Source: Pseudomonadota bacterium (GTDB lineage: Bacteria > Pseudomonadota > Alphaproteobacteria > Rhizobiales > Beijerinckiaceae). From it: 40,050 nucleotides of DNA. The notes below the pieces were generated by a model. That model made no database searches, was not told the origin of the DNA, and saw only the letters and a list, made by a program, of their open reading frames with translations. Location: the NCBI GenBank assembly GCA_023423995.1, contig JAFAEL010000153.1, positions 1-40,050 on the forward strand, written 5' to 3'. A program made the position numbers and the translations under genes. Shown in pieces: positions 24,374 to 32,544 of the stretch (positions are counted from its first letter, which is position 1; each line of letters opens with the position of its first letter).

Positions 24374-25144
24374 ATGCCGGCCGACATCCACGCCTTCCGC
24401 TGCCTCGAGGACAATATCGGGGTCCTGATTCGCGATCGCGCCACCGGCGCCTGCGCGGCGATCGATGCGCCGGAGGAGGCCGCCGTCGTGAAGGCGCTCG
24501 ACGAGACGGGCTGGAAGCTGAGCCACATCCTCGTCACGCACCGGCACGCCGATCACGTCCAGGGCATCCCGGGCCTCAAGGCGCGGTTCAACTGCCGCGT
24601 CGTGGCACCGAAGAAGGCCGCGGCCGAGGTGCCCGGCGCCGACCAGACGGCCGGCGGGGGCGACCGTGTCGCAGTCGGCGACCTCTCGGCCGAGGTCTGG
24701 GACACGCCCGGCCATTGCCGCGACCACATCGCCTACTGGTTCGGCGCCGACAAGGTTCTCTTCGCCGGCGACACTCTGTTCACGCTCGGCTGCGGCCGGG
24801 TGATGGAATCGACCATGGACGAGATGTGGCATTCGCTCGAGCGCTTCGCCGCGCTGCCCGACGACGCCCGGGTCTATTCCGGGCACGACTACGTCCTGTC
24901 GAACGCCAGGTTCGCGCTCGCGGCCGATCCGGACAACGCCACCCTGAAGGCGCGGTTCGCCGAGGCCGAGGCCGCCGCGAAGGAAGGCCGCTTTCTGGTG
25001 CCCTCGACGATCGGGGAGGAGAAAGCCACCAACCCGTTCCTGCGCGCGGGCGAGCCGGCCCTCGCCAAGTCCGTCGACAAGGCGGGAGCGCCAGCCAACG
25101 AGGTCTTCGCGGCCCTGCGCGAGTGGAAGAACCGCTTTCGATGA
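24374..25144 (+). CDS. gloB: Hydroxyacylglutathione hydrolase (glyoxalase II)
   Basis: A 256-residue cytoplasmic metallo-beta-lactamase-fold enzyme that hydrolyses S-lactoylglutathione to lactate and glutathione, the second step of methylglyoxal detoxification. The metal motif THRHADHVQG supplies His56, His58, Asp60 and His61. PGHCRDHIAYWF, FAGDTLFTLGCGR and YSGHDYVLSNARFA supply the remaining His, Asp and substrate-contact residues. The C-terminal HAGH domain with NPFLRAGEPAL is present, which separates it from other MBL hydrolases. No glyoxalase I is adjacent, although a VOC protein lies 20 kb upstream. The stop overlaps the next start (ATGA). Confidence 0.95.
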   Translation: MPADIHAFRCLEDNIGVLIRDRATGACAAIDAPEEAAVVKALDETGWKLSHILVTHRHADHVQGIPGLKARFNCRVVAPKKAAAEVPGADQTAGGGDRVAVGDLSAEVWDTPGHCRDHIAYWFGADKVLFAGDTLFTLGCGRVMESTMDEMWHSLERFAALPDDARVYSGHDYVLSNARFALAADPDNATLKARFAEAEAAAKEGRFLVPSTIGEEKATNPFLRAGEPALAKSVDKAGAPANEVFAALREWKNRFR

Positions 25145-25596
25145 TCGCCGCGGGCCTCACGGCCGAGGAGGTCATCCGCCTTCTCGACCTCGCGCCCCAT
25201 CCGGAAGGCGGGCATTTCCGCGAGACCTTCCGGGACCCGCGCACGGTCGAGGGGCGCTCGGTCGCGACGGCCATCTACTACCTCCTGGCGGAGGGCGAGA
25301 CCTCCGCCTGGCACCGCGTCGATGCGGCGGAGACCTGGCACCATTATGCCGGCGCGCCTCTGGTCGTGACGACCTCCCCGGACGGGCATGACGCCGAGGC
25401 CCGGCATCTCGGGACGGATCTCGCGGCCGGCGAGCGGCCGCAGATCACCGTTCCTGCCGGGACGTGGCAGAGTGCGGCGAGCCTCGGGGCCTGGACGCTC
25501 GTCGGCTGCACGGTCGCGCCCGGCTTCCGCTTCGAAGGGTTCGAGATGGCGCCGCCGGACTGGCGGCCGACGCGGGGGCTCTCCTCCGATGCCTGA
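25141..25596 (+). CDS. Cupin-fold protein, DUF985 family
   Basis: A 151-residue cytoplasmic protein. Family marks are LAPHPEGGHFRETFRDPR at residues 17-34, AIYYLLAEGETSAWHRVDAAETWHHYAG near 46-73 and TVPAGTWQSAASLGAWTLVGCTVAPGF. The His and Glu residues in the second segment would line the cupin pocket and could bind a metal. No reaction is firmly known for DUF985. It overlaps gloB by four bases and the GNAT gene by eight, so the three are translationally coupled. Confidence 0.9.
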   Translation: MIAAGLTAEEVIRLLDLAPHPEGGHFRETFRDPRTVEGRSVATAIYYLLAEGETSAWHRVDAAETWHHYAGAPLVVTTSPDGHDAEARHLGTDLAAGERPQITVPAGTWQSAASLGAWTLVGCTVAPGFRFEGFEMAPPDWRPTRGLSSDA

Positions 25597-26344
25597 CCTG
25601 TCGCTCGTACAGGCGCTCGAGACGCGCCTCATCAATGCCTGGCCGTCTTTCGAAATCGAGGTGGTCGACGGCTGGATCCTTCGCTTCGCGGAGGGCTATT
25701 CGAAACGGGCCAACGCGGCGACCCCGCTCGTGCCCGGAGCCACGATCGACCCGGCGCTCATCGACCACATCGTCGGCTCGTTCGAGGAGCGGGGCGTCTC
25801 ACCCTGTTTCCGCCTGACGGGCGTCGAGGACCGCCGCTGCGAGGAGGTGCTGGCCGCTCGGGGCCTGGTGGATTTCGACCCCTCGCTCTGCCTCGTCGCG
25901 CCGCTCGGGCCCGAACTGGAGCACGATCCGTCCCTGATCGTCCGCCCTGCCCCGAAGCCCGCCTGGATCGAGGCGGCGGCGGCCGCCTATGGCGGGGAGA
26001 AGGCGAATGCCGAGCGGCTCGGCCGCATCGTGCGGCTGATCCGTCGGCAGGCCGGCTTCGCCACGCTGTCCCTCGACGGGGAGGATGCCGGGTGGGGCCT
26101 TGCGGTCGCGGAGCGCGGCTGGGTCGGCCTCTACGATCTCGTGATTTCCCCCAGCCTGCGCGGCCTCGGGCTCGGCCGCCGGCTCGTCACCTCCCTGATG
26201 GCATGGGGCCGCGAACAGGGGGCCACGCATGCCTACCTGCAGGTGCGGGAGGCCAACGAGGTCGCCACCAGCCTCTATGCGTCGCTCGGCTTCACCACCG
26301 GCTACCGCTACACGCACCGGGTCCTACCGCCGCCTCCCGGCTAG
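25589..26344 (+). CDS. GNAT-family N-acetyltransferase
   Basis: A 251-residue protein. The C-terminal half is a GNAT domain: the acetyl-CoA-binding motif A is SPSLRGLGLGRRLVTSLMAW (about 190-209) and motif B includes REANEVATSLYASLGFTTGYRYTHR. The N-terminal half (VVDGWILRFAEGYSKRANAATPL, then a FxExRGVSPCFRLTG-like region) resembles the degenerate GNAT-like domain seen in such two-part enzymes. The acceptor is unknown. It is the last gene of the gloB-cupin-GNAT operon. Its final 21 bases overlap the 3' end of the convergent exporter gene. Confidence 0.9.
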   Translation: MPDLSLVQALETRLINAWPSFEIEVVDGWILRFAEGYSKRANAATPLVPGATIDPALIDHIVGSFEERGVSPCFRLTGVEDRRCEEVLAARGLVDFDPSLCLVAPLGPELEHDPSLIVRPAPKPAWIEAAAAAYGGEKANAERLGRIVRLIRRQAGFATLSLDGEDAGWGLAVAERGWVGLYDLVISPSLRGLGLGRRLVTSLMAWGREQGATHAYLQVREANEVATSLYASLGFTTGYRYTHRVLPPPPG

Positions 26345-27199
26345 CGCCGGCAGCGTCGCCACGACGGCGCCGGCCGCGATCAGCCCGCAGGCGAGGGCGA
26401 GCGACCAGGTCGGCTCGGCATAGCCCGCCAGGATCAGGATCCCTGTCGAGGCGACCGGGATCGCATAGGAGCCGATCCCGAGCAGCCTGATGTCGCCGCG
26501 CTTCATGCCGACGTCCCACAGATAGAAGGCGGCCCCGACCGGTCCGAGCCCGCTCGCGACGACGGCCGCCCATTGCAGGGCGCTTTCCGGCCAGATCGTG
26601 CGTTCGAAAGCGAGGTGGCACAGGAGGCCGAGCGCCGCGGTCGCGAGGCAGAACCCGGTGACGGCGTCGGTCGGAACCGCCGCAACCCGCCGCGACAGGA
26701 CCGAATAGCCCGCCCACACGAAGGCGCAGGCAAAGGCGCAGGCATAGCCTGCCCAGTATTCCGGCCGGATCTCGATCGCGCCGCGCCCCGCCACCAGCAC
26801 GACCACGCCCGCAAAGCCGAGGAGCGCGCCCGCCACGTGCTGCAGGCGCAGCCGGTGCCCCGGCAGCAGCGCCGAGAACAGCACGATGAGCAGCGGCCAG
26901 AGATAGTTGATGAGCCCCGATTCGGCAGGCGGCGCGAGCTTCAGGGCTGCGAAATAGAGCGCGTGATAGCCGAACAGGCCCGCGATCCCGAGCGCCCAGA
27001 CGGGCGGCGCCTGGCGCAGGGCGGCCGCCGCACCCGGACGGGCGAGCCAGGACAGGGCCCCGAGCCCGCCCCCGATCGCGAAGGTCATCGCGAGGAGCTG
27101 GAAGGGCGGAACGGGGCCCGTCGCGGCCGTGAACAGCGCCAGCAGGGACCAGAGCGCGGCCGCGCCGAACCCGGTGATCGTTGCGGCGCGGGAAGACAT
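26324..27199 (-). CDS. DMT-superfamily exporter, YddG-like
   Basis: A 291-residue inner-membrane protein with about ten helices in two EamA repeats. The N-terminus TGFGAAALWSLLALFTAATGPVPPFQLLAMTFAIGG and the segment LFGYHALYFAALKLAPPAESGLINYLWPLLIVLFSALL place it with the YddG branch, whose members export aromatic or other amino acids. YSVLSRRV begins the second half. Substrate assignment is by similarity only. The ATG at 27199 is 52 bp downstream of the phaB stop on the same strand, so read-through from phaB is possible. It overlaps the GNAT gene tail-to-tail. Confidence 0.88.
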   Translation of the reverse strand: MSSRAATITGFGAAALWSLLALFTAATGPVPPFQLLAMTFAIGGGLGALSWLARPGAAAALRQAPPVWALGIAGLFGYHALYFAALKLAPPAESGLINYLWPLLIVLFSALLPGHRLRLQHVAGALLGFAGVVVLVAGRGAIEIRPEYWAGYACAFACAFVWAGYSVLSRRVAAVPTDAVTGFCLATAALGLLCHLAFERTIWPESALQWAAVVASGLGPVGAAFYLWDVGMKRGDIRLLGIGSYAIPVASTGILILAGYAEPTWSLALACGLIAAGAVVATLPALAGRRR

Positions 27200-27251
27200 G
27201 CCCGCGCCCTAGCGAGCGGGCGCCTCCATGGTCAAGCGGCCGGTAGGCCGC

Positions 27252-27977
27252 TCAGATCATGTATTGCCCGCCATTGATCGTGAGCGTGGAGCCCGTGATG
27301 AAGCCCGCGTCCTCGCTCGCCAGGAAGACGACCGCGCGCGCGATCTCCTCGGGCTCGCCGAGCCGGCCGACCGGGATCCCGGGCAGGATGTTCTTCTCCA
27401 CGATCGCAGGGTCGATCGCCTTGACCATCTCGGTCGCGATGTAGCCCGGGCAGATGGCGTTCACGGTGATGCCGGCCCGCGCGCCCTCGAGCGACAGCGC
27501 CTTCACGAACCCGATATCGCCCGCCTTGGCGGCCGAGTAGTTCGCCTGCCCCACCTGCCCCTTCTGCCCGTTGATGGAGGAGATGCAGACGACCCGGCCC
27601 CATTTCCGGGACCGCATGCCCTCCCAGACCGGGCGCGTCATGTTGAAGAGCGAGTTCAGGTTCGTGTTGATGACCGAGTACCACTGCTCCTTGGACATGC
27701 GGTGGAACATGCCGTCCCGCGTGATCCCGGCATTGTTCACCAGGACGTCGACCGGCCCGACCTCGGCCTCGACCTGGGCGATCCCGGCCGCGCAGGAATC
27801 GAAGTCCGAGACGTCCCACTTGAAGGTCTTGATCCCGGTCGCGGACGAGAACGCGGACGCAGCCTCGTCATTGCCGGCGTAGTTCGCCGCAACCGTGTAG
27901 CCCGAGGCCTGCAGGGCCTTCGAGATCGCCTCCCCGATGCCGCGCGTTCCGCCCGTCACCAATGCCACGCGTGCCAT
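27252..27977 (-). CDS. phaB: Acetoacetyl-CoA reductase
   Basis: A 241-residue short-chain dehydrogenase/reductase. It reduces acetoacetyl-CoA with NADPH to (R)-3-hydroxybutyryl-CoA, the monomer for PHB. TGGTRGIG (8-15) is the cofactor loop, NNAG (81-84) is conserved, and the catalytic set is Ser134, Tyr147 and Lys151 (NYSAAK). The motifs QWYSVINTNLNSLFNMTRPVWEGM and GRVVCISSINGQKGQVGQ are typical of PhaB rather than FabG. AGGGAGAG lies six bases before the ATG. It follows phaA on the same strand across a 142-bp gap that contains a strong hairpin. Confidence 0.96.
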   Translation of the reverse strand: MARVALVTGGTRGIGEAISKALQASGYTVAANYAGNDEAASAFSSATGIKTFKWDVSDFDSCAAGIAQVEAEVGPVDVLVNNAGITRDGMFHRMSKEQWYSVINTNLNSLFNMTRPVWEGMRSRKWGRVVCISSINGQKGQVGQANYSAAKAGDIGFVKALSLEGARAGITVNAICPGYIATEMVKAIDPAIVEKNILPGIPVGRLGEPEEIARAVVFLASEDAGFITGSTLTINGGQYMI

Positions 27978-28024
27978 GCGTCACTCTCCCTGTTCGATGC
28001 CCCGGCTCTTGTGGCCGACAAGCA

Positions 28025-28049
28025 AACGGCCCGGCGATGCCGGGCCGTT
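28025..28049 (-). terminator. Hairpin between phaA and phaB
   Basis: AACGGCCCGGC (28025-28035) pairs perfectly over 11 bp with GCCGGGCCGTT (28039-28049) around a 3-nt loop. On the minus strand it lies about 70 nt after the phaA stop and is followed by only TTTG, so termination may be partial. It lies about 50 bp before the phaB start. Confidence 0.6.
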
Positions 28050-28119
28050 CACTCATGTTAGCGCGATGGGAGCGGGCGTCGATCCCCGCAGCTCGCGACT
28101 TTCGGCTCTGCGTCGAGGC

Positions 28120-29298
28120 TCAGCGCTCGACGCACATTGCAACGCCCATGCCGCCGCCGATGCACAGCGTGGCGAGGCCGCGCTTCGCGCCGCGCCTGCC
28201 CATCTCGTGCAGGAGGGTGACGAAGACGCGTGCGCCGGAAGCGCCGATCGGGTGCCCGATGGCGATCGCGCCGCCATTGACGTTCACGATCTCCGGATCC
28301 CAGCCCATGTCCTTGTTGACCGCGCAGGCCTGGGCCGCGAAGGCCTCGTTCGCCTCGATGAGATCGAGGTCCGGCACCTTCCAGCCGGCCTTCTCGAGGG
28401 CGCGCCGCGAGGACGGGATCGGGCCCGTTCCCATGATGGACGGGTCCACGCCCGCGGTCGCCCAGGACACGATCCTGGCCAGCGGGGTGAGGCCGCGCTT
28501 CTCGGCCTGGGCGGCGCTCATCAGGACGACGGCGGCAGCGCCGTCATTGATGCCGGACGCGTTGCCGGCCGTGACCGTGCCCTCCTTGTTGAAGGCAGGG
28601 CGGAGCTTCGCGATCGCATCCATGGTGGTGCCGGCACGGATGTACTCGTCGTCCGCAACCACCGTGTCGCCCTTGCGCCCCTTGATGGTGACCGGGACGA
28701 TCTCGTCCTTGAACTTGCCGGCCTTCTGGGCGGCCTCGGCCTTGTTCTGCGAGGCGACCGCGAAGCGATCCTGCTCCTCGCGCGAGAGCTGCCATTGCTG
28801 CGCGACGTTCTCGGCCGTGTTGCCCATGTGGTAGCCGTGGAAGGCGTCGAGGAGGCCGTCCTTCAGCATCGTGTCGAGGAGCTTCAGGTCGCCCATCTTC
28901 GTGCCGGACCGCATGTGGGCCGCATGGGGAGCCATCGACATCGATTCCTGGCCGCCGGCCACGATGATGTCGGCGTCGCCGCTGGCGATCTGCTGCATGC
29001 CGATGGCGACCGTGCGCAGGCCGGAGCCGCAGAGCTGGTTCAGGCCCCAGGCCGTCTTCTCGGCCGGGATGCCGGCCGCCATGGCGGCCTGGCGGGCCGG
29101 GTTCTGGCCCTGGCCTGCCGTCAGGATCTGGCCGAGGATGACCTCGTCGACCTCGCCGGCCTCGACCTTCGCGCGCTCGAGCGCGGCCTTGATGGCGATC
29201 GCGCCGAGTTCATGCGCAGGCGTATTCGCGAAGGCGCCGTTGAACGATCCGACCGGCGTGCGGGCGGCCCCCACGATGACGATGTCGGCTTGAGCCAT
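28120..29298 (-). CDS. phaA: Acetyl-CoA acetyltransferase (beta-ketothiolase)
   Basis: A 392-residue thiolase that condenses two acetyl-CoA to acetoacetyl-CoA, the first step of PHB synthesis. The acyl-accepting Cys90 sits in [11 protein letters not shown]. The C-terminal catalytic residues are His349 in [12 protein letters not shown] and Cys379 in [12 protein letters not shown]. The family's [12 protein letters not shown] block is intact. Length equals that of PhaA. GGGAG lies about eight bases before the ATG on the minus strand. phaA precedes phaB, as in other alphaproteobacteria; phaC (PHB synthase) is not in the window. Confidence 0.97.
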   Translation of the reverse strand: MAQADIVIVGAARTPVGSFNGAFANTPAHELGAIAIKAALERAKVEAGEVDEVILGQILTAGQGQNPARQAAMAAGIPAEKTAWGLNQLCGSGLRTVAIGMQQIASGDADIIVAGGQESMSMAPHAAHMRSGTKMGDLKLLDTMLKDGLLDAFHGYHMGNTAENVAQQWQLSREEQDRFAVASQNKAEAAQKAGKFKDEIVPVTIKGRKGDTVVADDEYIRAGTTMDAIAKLRPAFNKEGTVTAGNASGINDGAAAVVLMSAAQAEKRGLTPLARIVSWATAGVDPSIMGTGPIPSSRRALEKAGWKVPDLDLIEANEAFAAQACAVNKDMGWDPEIVNVNGGAIAIGHPIGASGARVFVTLLHEMGRRGAKRGLATLCIGGGMGVAMCVER

Positions 29299-29396
29299 AC
29301 CTGTTCTCCCGTTCGGCAGATTGCTGAAACTCGAGGCGATGGCGGGATCAACTCCCGCCCCGCCCCCAAGTCAAGCCGCCGCCAGGGTCGGCCGGT

Positions 29397-30482
29397 TCAC
29401 CGGCCGGTCCGGATCCGCGTCCAGAGCCTCGTGACGGTTCTCTGAATCCGCTCGTCGTAGGCCGTGTTCGTGAACAGTCGCCCGAAGGTCTCGGCGTCCG
29501 GATAGATGCCGGGATCGGACGCGATCTCCGGCTTGATCCGCTCCTTGGCCGGCAGGTTTCCGCTCGCATAATTCACGAAGTCGGTGTTCGCGGCCGCGAC
29601 GTCGGGCCTGAGCATGAAGTCGATAAAGGCGTAGGCCTCCGGAACATGCGGGGCATCGGCCGGGATGGCCATGGAGTCGAACCACATCAGCGCGCCCTCG
29701 CGCGGGATGACATAGGCGATGTCGACCCCGTTCTTCGCCTCCTGGGCGCGCTTGCGCGCCTGCAGGATGTCGCCCGAATAGCCGACCGCCAGGCAGATCT
29801 CGCCGTTGGCGAGCGCGTTGATATATTCGGAGGAGTGGAACTTCCGGATGTTCCCCCGCACCTTCATCAGGGCGTCCGCGGCCTTTTGCAGATCGGCGGG
29901 CGTCTTGGAATCGGGGTCGAGGTCGAGCGCCTTCAGGATGCCGGGGAAGACGTCCTCGGGCGAATCCAGGACGTAGATGCCGCAATCCTTGAGCTTGCCG
30001 GACAGTTCGGGATCGAGAAGCAGCTTCCAGCTGTCGAGCGGCACGTCCCCGAGCCGCTCCTTCACCTTGGCCCGGTTCACGCCGATGCCCGTCGTGCCCC
30101 ACATGTAGTTCACGGCATGGAGATTGTCGGGATCGAAGGCGGCGAGCCGCTTCTGGATGTCCGGCCAGGCGTTCTTCAGGTTCGGCAGCTTTTCGCGGTC
30201 GAGCTTCTGGAAGACGCTCGCCCGGATCAGCCGCTGCAGGAACGGCCCGGAGGGCACGACGACGTCGTAGCCCGACTTCCCGGCGAGCAGCTTCGTCTCG
30301 ACGATCTCGTTGTTGTCGTAGGTGTCGTACACGACCTTGATGCCCGTCTCGGCCGTGAAGCGCTCCAGCACCTTCGGATCGACGTAATCCGACCAGTTGT
30401 ACACGTGGACGGTGCGCTCCTGGGCGGAGGCGGCCGTGATGGACAGGGCGCACAGCAGCGCGGCGGCAAGGCGTCTGATCAT
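29397..30482 (-). CDS. Polyamine-type ABC transporter substrate-binding protein (PotF/PotD-like)
   Basis: A 361-residue periplasmic protein. Signal peptide residues 1-20 end ASAQ. The mature start RTVHVYNWSDYVDPKVLERF is the hallmark of PotD/PotF proteins, where Trp and Tyr stack on the polyamine. DTYDNNEIVETKLLAGKSGYDVVVPSG, NYMWGTTGIGVN and EGALMWFDSMAIPADAPH are further family segments. By family it binds putrescine or a related polyamine. No ATPase or permease gene is near, so it is an orphan that must use a transporter elsewhere. It is divergent from another orphan binding protein, and the 175-bp gap contains a nested dyad next to this gene's start. Confidence 0.93.
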   Translation of the reverse strand: MIRRLAAALLCALSITAASAQERTVHVYNWSDYVDPKVLERFTAETGIKVVYDTYDNNEIVETKLLAGKSGYDVVVPSGPFLQRLIRASVFQKLDREKLPNLKNAWPDIQKRLAAFDPDNLHAVNYMWGTTGIGVNRAKVKERLGDVPLDSWKLLLDPELSGKLKDCGIYVLDSPEDVFPGILKALDLDPDSKTPADLQKAADALMKVRGNIRKFHSSEYINALANGEICLAVGYSGDILQARKRAQEAKNGVDIAYVIPREGALMWFDSMAIPADAPHVPEAYAFIDFMLRPDVAAANTDFVNYASGNLPAKERIKPEIASDPGIYPDAETFGRLFTNTAYDERIQRTVTRLWTRIRTGR

Positions 30483-30485
30483 GAT

Positions 30486-30536
30486 GGGGGAAAGCTATGG
30501 GCCGAGGTGCCTCGATACAACCGCCAAGCTTCCCCC
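30486..30536. promoter_or_regulatory. Nested inverted repeat between divergent binding-protein genes
   Basis: GGGGGAAAGCT (30486-30496) is an imperfect inverted match to AGCTTCCCCC (30527-30536). Between them lies CGAGG-TG-CCTCG (30503-30514). The element starts four bases upstream of the PotF-like ATG, so it would be a leader structure or an operator for that gene. On the plus strand a TTGACA at 30589-30594 has no good -10 partner. Confidence 0.35.
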
Positions 30537-30657
30537 AAGACCATCACGTCGCAACGATTTTTCGCCTTGCGCCATGCCCTGACCATCATTGACAGCGAGA
30601 ACGTTCCAGGGGAGGCCAACGGGGCCCGGATTGCCTCCGGGCGGGCGAGAGGACGGG

Positions 30658-31905
30658 ATGATCTCACGTCGCAGTTTCGTTCAGGGCGCAGCCCTGGCCG
30701 CGATCTCGGCGAAGGCGCGTGCCCAGGCAACGCCGGAGGTGGTCGTCGGGCTCCTGTTCCCCCTGACCGGGCCCAGTTCCCAGATCGGGATCGACGCACG
30801 CCACGCGGTTGAAACCGCCTTCGACATCGTCAATTCCCCGCATCCGGATCTCGACCTACCCCTGGCGGAGGAAGCGGGACTCCCCGGCCTCGGCGGCGCC
30901 AGGCTGCGCGTCATCGCGGCCGACCATCAGTCGAGCCCCCAGGTCGCCCGCACGGAAGCGGAGCGGCTGGTCAAGCACGAGAAGGTCTGCGCGATCATCG
31001 GGTCGTACCAGAGCGCCATCGGGGCCAGCATCGCGCAGGTCTCGGAGCGGCTCGAGGTGCCCTACATGGCGTCCGAGAACTCCTCGCCGAGCCTCACCCG
31101 CCGCGGGCTGCGCTACATCTTCCGGCCGGGCCCGCACGACGACATGTTCTCGGAGACGATGTTCGATCTCCTCGACGACCTGCGCCGCAAGGGCGGCGGG
31201 GTGGAGACCCTGGCCCTCTTCGCCGAGGACACCCTGTTCGGGACGGATTCCGCCAACACGCAGCGCCGGCTCGCGGGCGAACGGGGCTACAAGATCGTCG
31301 CCGACATCCGCTACCGGGCGAACGCCCCCGCGCTCGCCGACGAGTTGCGCCAGCTCAAGGAAGCGGATGCGGATGTCCTGCTGCCCTCCAGCTATACCCA
31401 GGACGGCATCCTGCTGGTCAGGGGCATGGTGGAGATCGGCTATCAGCCACGCGCCATCCTGGCCCAGAATTCCGGCTTCTCCGACCGGACCCTTTACGAC
31501 GCCGTCGGGCGGGACGTGGTCGGCTGCATCACGCGCGCCTCCTACTCGCCCGAGCTCGCCGCGCGGCGCCCCGACATCGGGCGGGTGAACGCGCTCTTCA
31601 AGGCGCGGTCCGGAAAGGACCTGAGCGATCTTTCCGCGCGCCAGTTCACGGCCGCGATGGTCCTGGCCGACGCGGTGAACCGGGCCCAGGCGACCGACGG
31701 GCCGACCATCCGCGAGGCGCTCGCGGCCTCCGACATCCCGGGCGACCAGACCATCATGCCCTGGACGCGCATCGCCTTCGACGAGACGGGCCAGAACCGC
31801 GATGCGGATCCGGTGCTCCTCCAATGGAACGGCCAGGGATTCGCGACGGTGTTCCCGGCGAATGCAGCCGTCGCCCAGGTGCAGTTCCCGATGCGACCGG
31901 CCTAG
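30658..31905 (+). CDS. Branched-chain-type ABC transporter substrate-binding protein (Peripla_BP_6)
   Basis: A 415-residue periplasmic protein. MISRRSFVQGAALAAISAKA is a twin-arginine signal (RRSFVQ). The mature part begins PEVVVGLLFPLTGPSSQIG, the usual start of LivJ/K-like proteins. VCAIIGSYQSAIGASIAQVSERLEVPYM and LFAEDTLFGTDSANTQRR follow in the expected order, with QNSGFSDRTLYDAVG near residue 285. Such proteins bind amino acids, amides, urea or aromatic acids, and the ligand is unknown. AGAGGA lies four bases before the ATG at 30658. No permease or ATPase gene is beside it; a convergent L,D-transpeptidase follows after 11 bp. Confidence 0.92.
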   Translation: MISRRSFVQGAALAAISAKARAQATPEVVVGLLFPLTGPSSQIGIDARHAVETAFDIVNSPHPDLDLPLAEEAGLPGLGGARLRVIAADHQSSPQVARTEAERLVKHEKVCAIIGSYQSAIGASIAQVSERLEVPYMASENSSPSLTRRGLRYIFRPGPHDDMFSETMFDLLDDLRRKGGGVETLALFAEDTLFGTDSANTQRRLAGERGYKIVADIRYRANAPALADELRQLKEADADVLLPSSYTQDGILLVRGMVEIGYQPRAILAQNSGFSDRTLYDAVGRDVVGCITRASYSPELAARRPDIGRVNALFKARSGKDLSDLSARQFTAAMVLADAVNRAQATDGPTIREALAASDIPGDQTIMPWTRIAFDETGQNRDADPVLLQWNGQGFATVFPANAAVAQVQFPMRPA

Positions 31906-31916
31906 TGGCGGCGGCG

Positions 31917-32450
31917 CTAGCCGACGATCTCGATCCTGGTCCCGGGACCGATGCGCTCGACGAGCGAGGCGATCCGGCGGCGCTCGACCGCGACGCAGCC
32001 CTCCGTGGGCAGGAAGCCGGGGCGGGCGGAATGAAGAAAGATCGCGCTGCCGCGGCCGGGCACGATCGGGCCGCGGTTGTAGGAAAGATCGAGCACGAGG
32101 TCGTAGAGGGCATCCTCGCGCCACATGCGCTCGTGTCCGCAGGCGACCGGAAGATCGACCGGGCGGTTGTAGCGGCGGTCCCGCGGGTCGTCCGACCAGC
32201 CGAGATCGGGCCGGATCGGCGCCAGCGGCAGAATCGTGGCCGGCCGCCGCATCCGGTCGGGCCGGTACAGCGCGGCGAGCACCTTGAAGCGCCCGACTGG
32301 CGTGCGCCCGTCGCCCTCCCGCTTCCCGTGGCCCGGCCCGCTGCGGCCGAGGGCGCAGGGCAGGTTTATCCCCGGGCCGACGAGGCGCCCCTTGGTCCGG
32401 TCGAGCGGAGAGCGAAACACGCGGATAAGTCGGGCGGTGCGGCGCTTCAT
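31917..32450 (-). CDS. L,D-transpeptidase family protein without signal peptide
   Basis: A 177-residue YkuD-domain protein. The catalytic block is HSARPGFLPTEGCVAV, with His140 and the nucleophile Cys152. GKREGDGRTPVGRF near residues 41-54 is the substrate-side strand of this subfamily, and DLVLDLSYNRGPIVPGRGSAIFLH leads into the active site. The N-terminus (MKRRTARLIRVFRSPLDRTK) is basic and not hydrophobic, so I see no Sec or Tat signal. Many proteobacterial homologues of this branch are similar, so export may occur by another route or the protein may act elsewhere. It is convergent with the upstream binding-protein gene and divergent from the response regulator. Confidence 0.88.
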   Translation of the reverse strand: MKRRTARLIRVFRSPLDRTKGRLVGPGINLPCALGRSGPGHGKREGDGRTPVGRFKVLAALYRPDRMRRPATILPLAPIRPDLGWSDDPRDRRYNRPVDLPVACGHERMWREDALYDLVLDLSYNRGPIVPGRGSAIFLHSARPGFLPTEGCVAVERRRIASLVERIGPGTRIEIVG

Positions 32451-32544
32451 GCTGGGGAGGGGTCTTCAACCCGGCCCGGCTGTCAAGGTATGAAGGCCTG
32501 ATGTCGAGCTCCGCCCGGCCCAACGCGTCGAGAGAACGTTTCTG

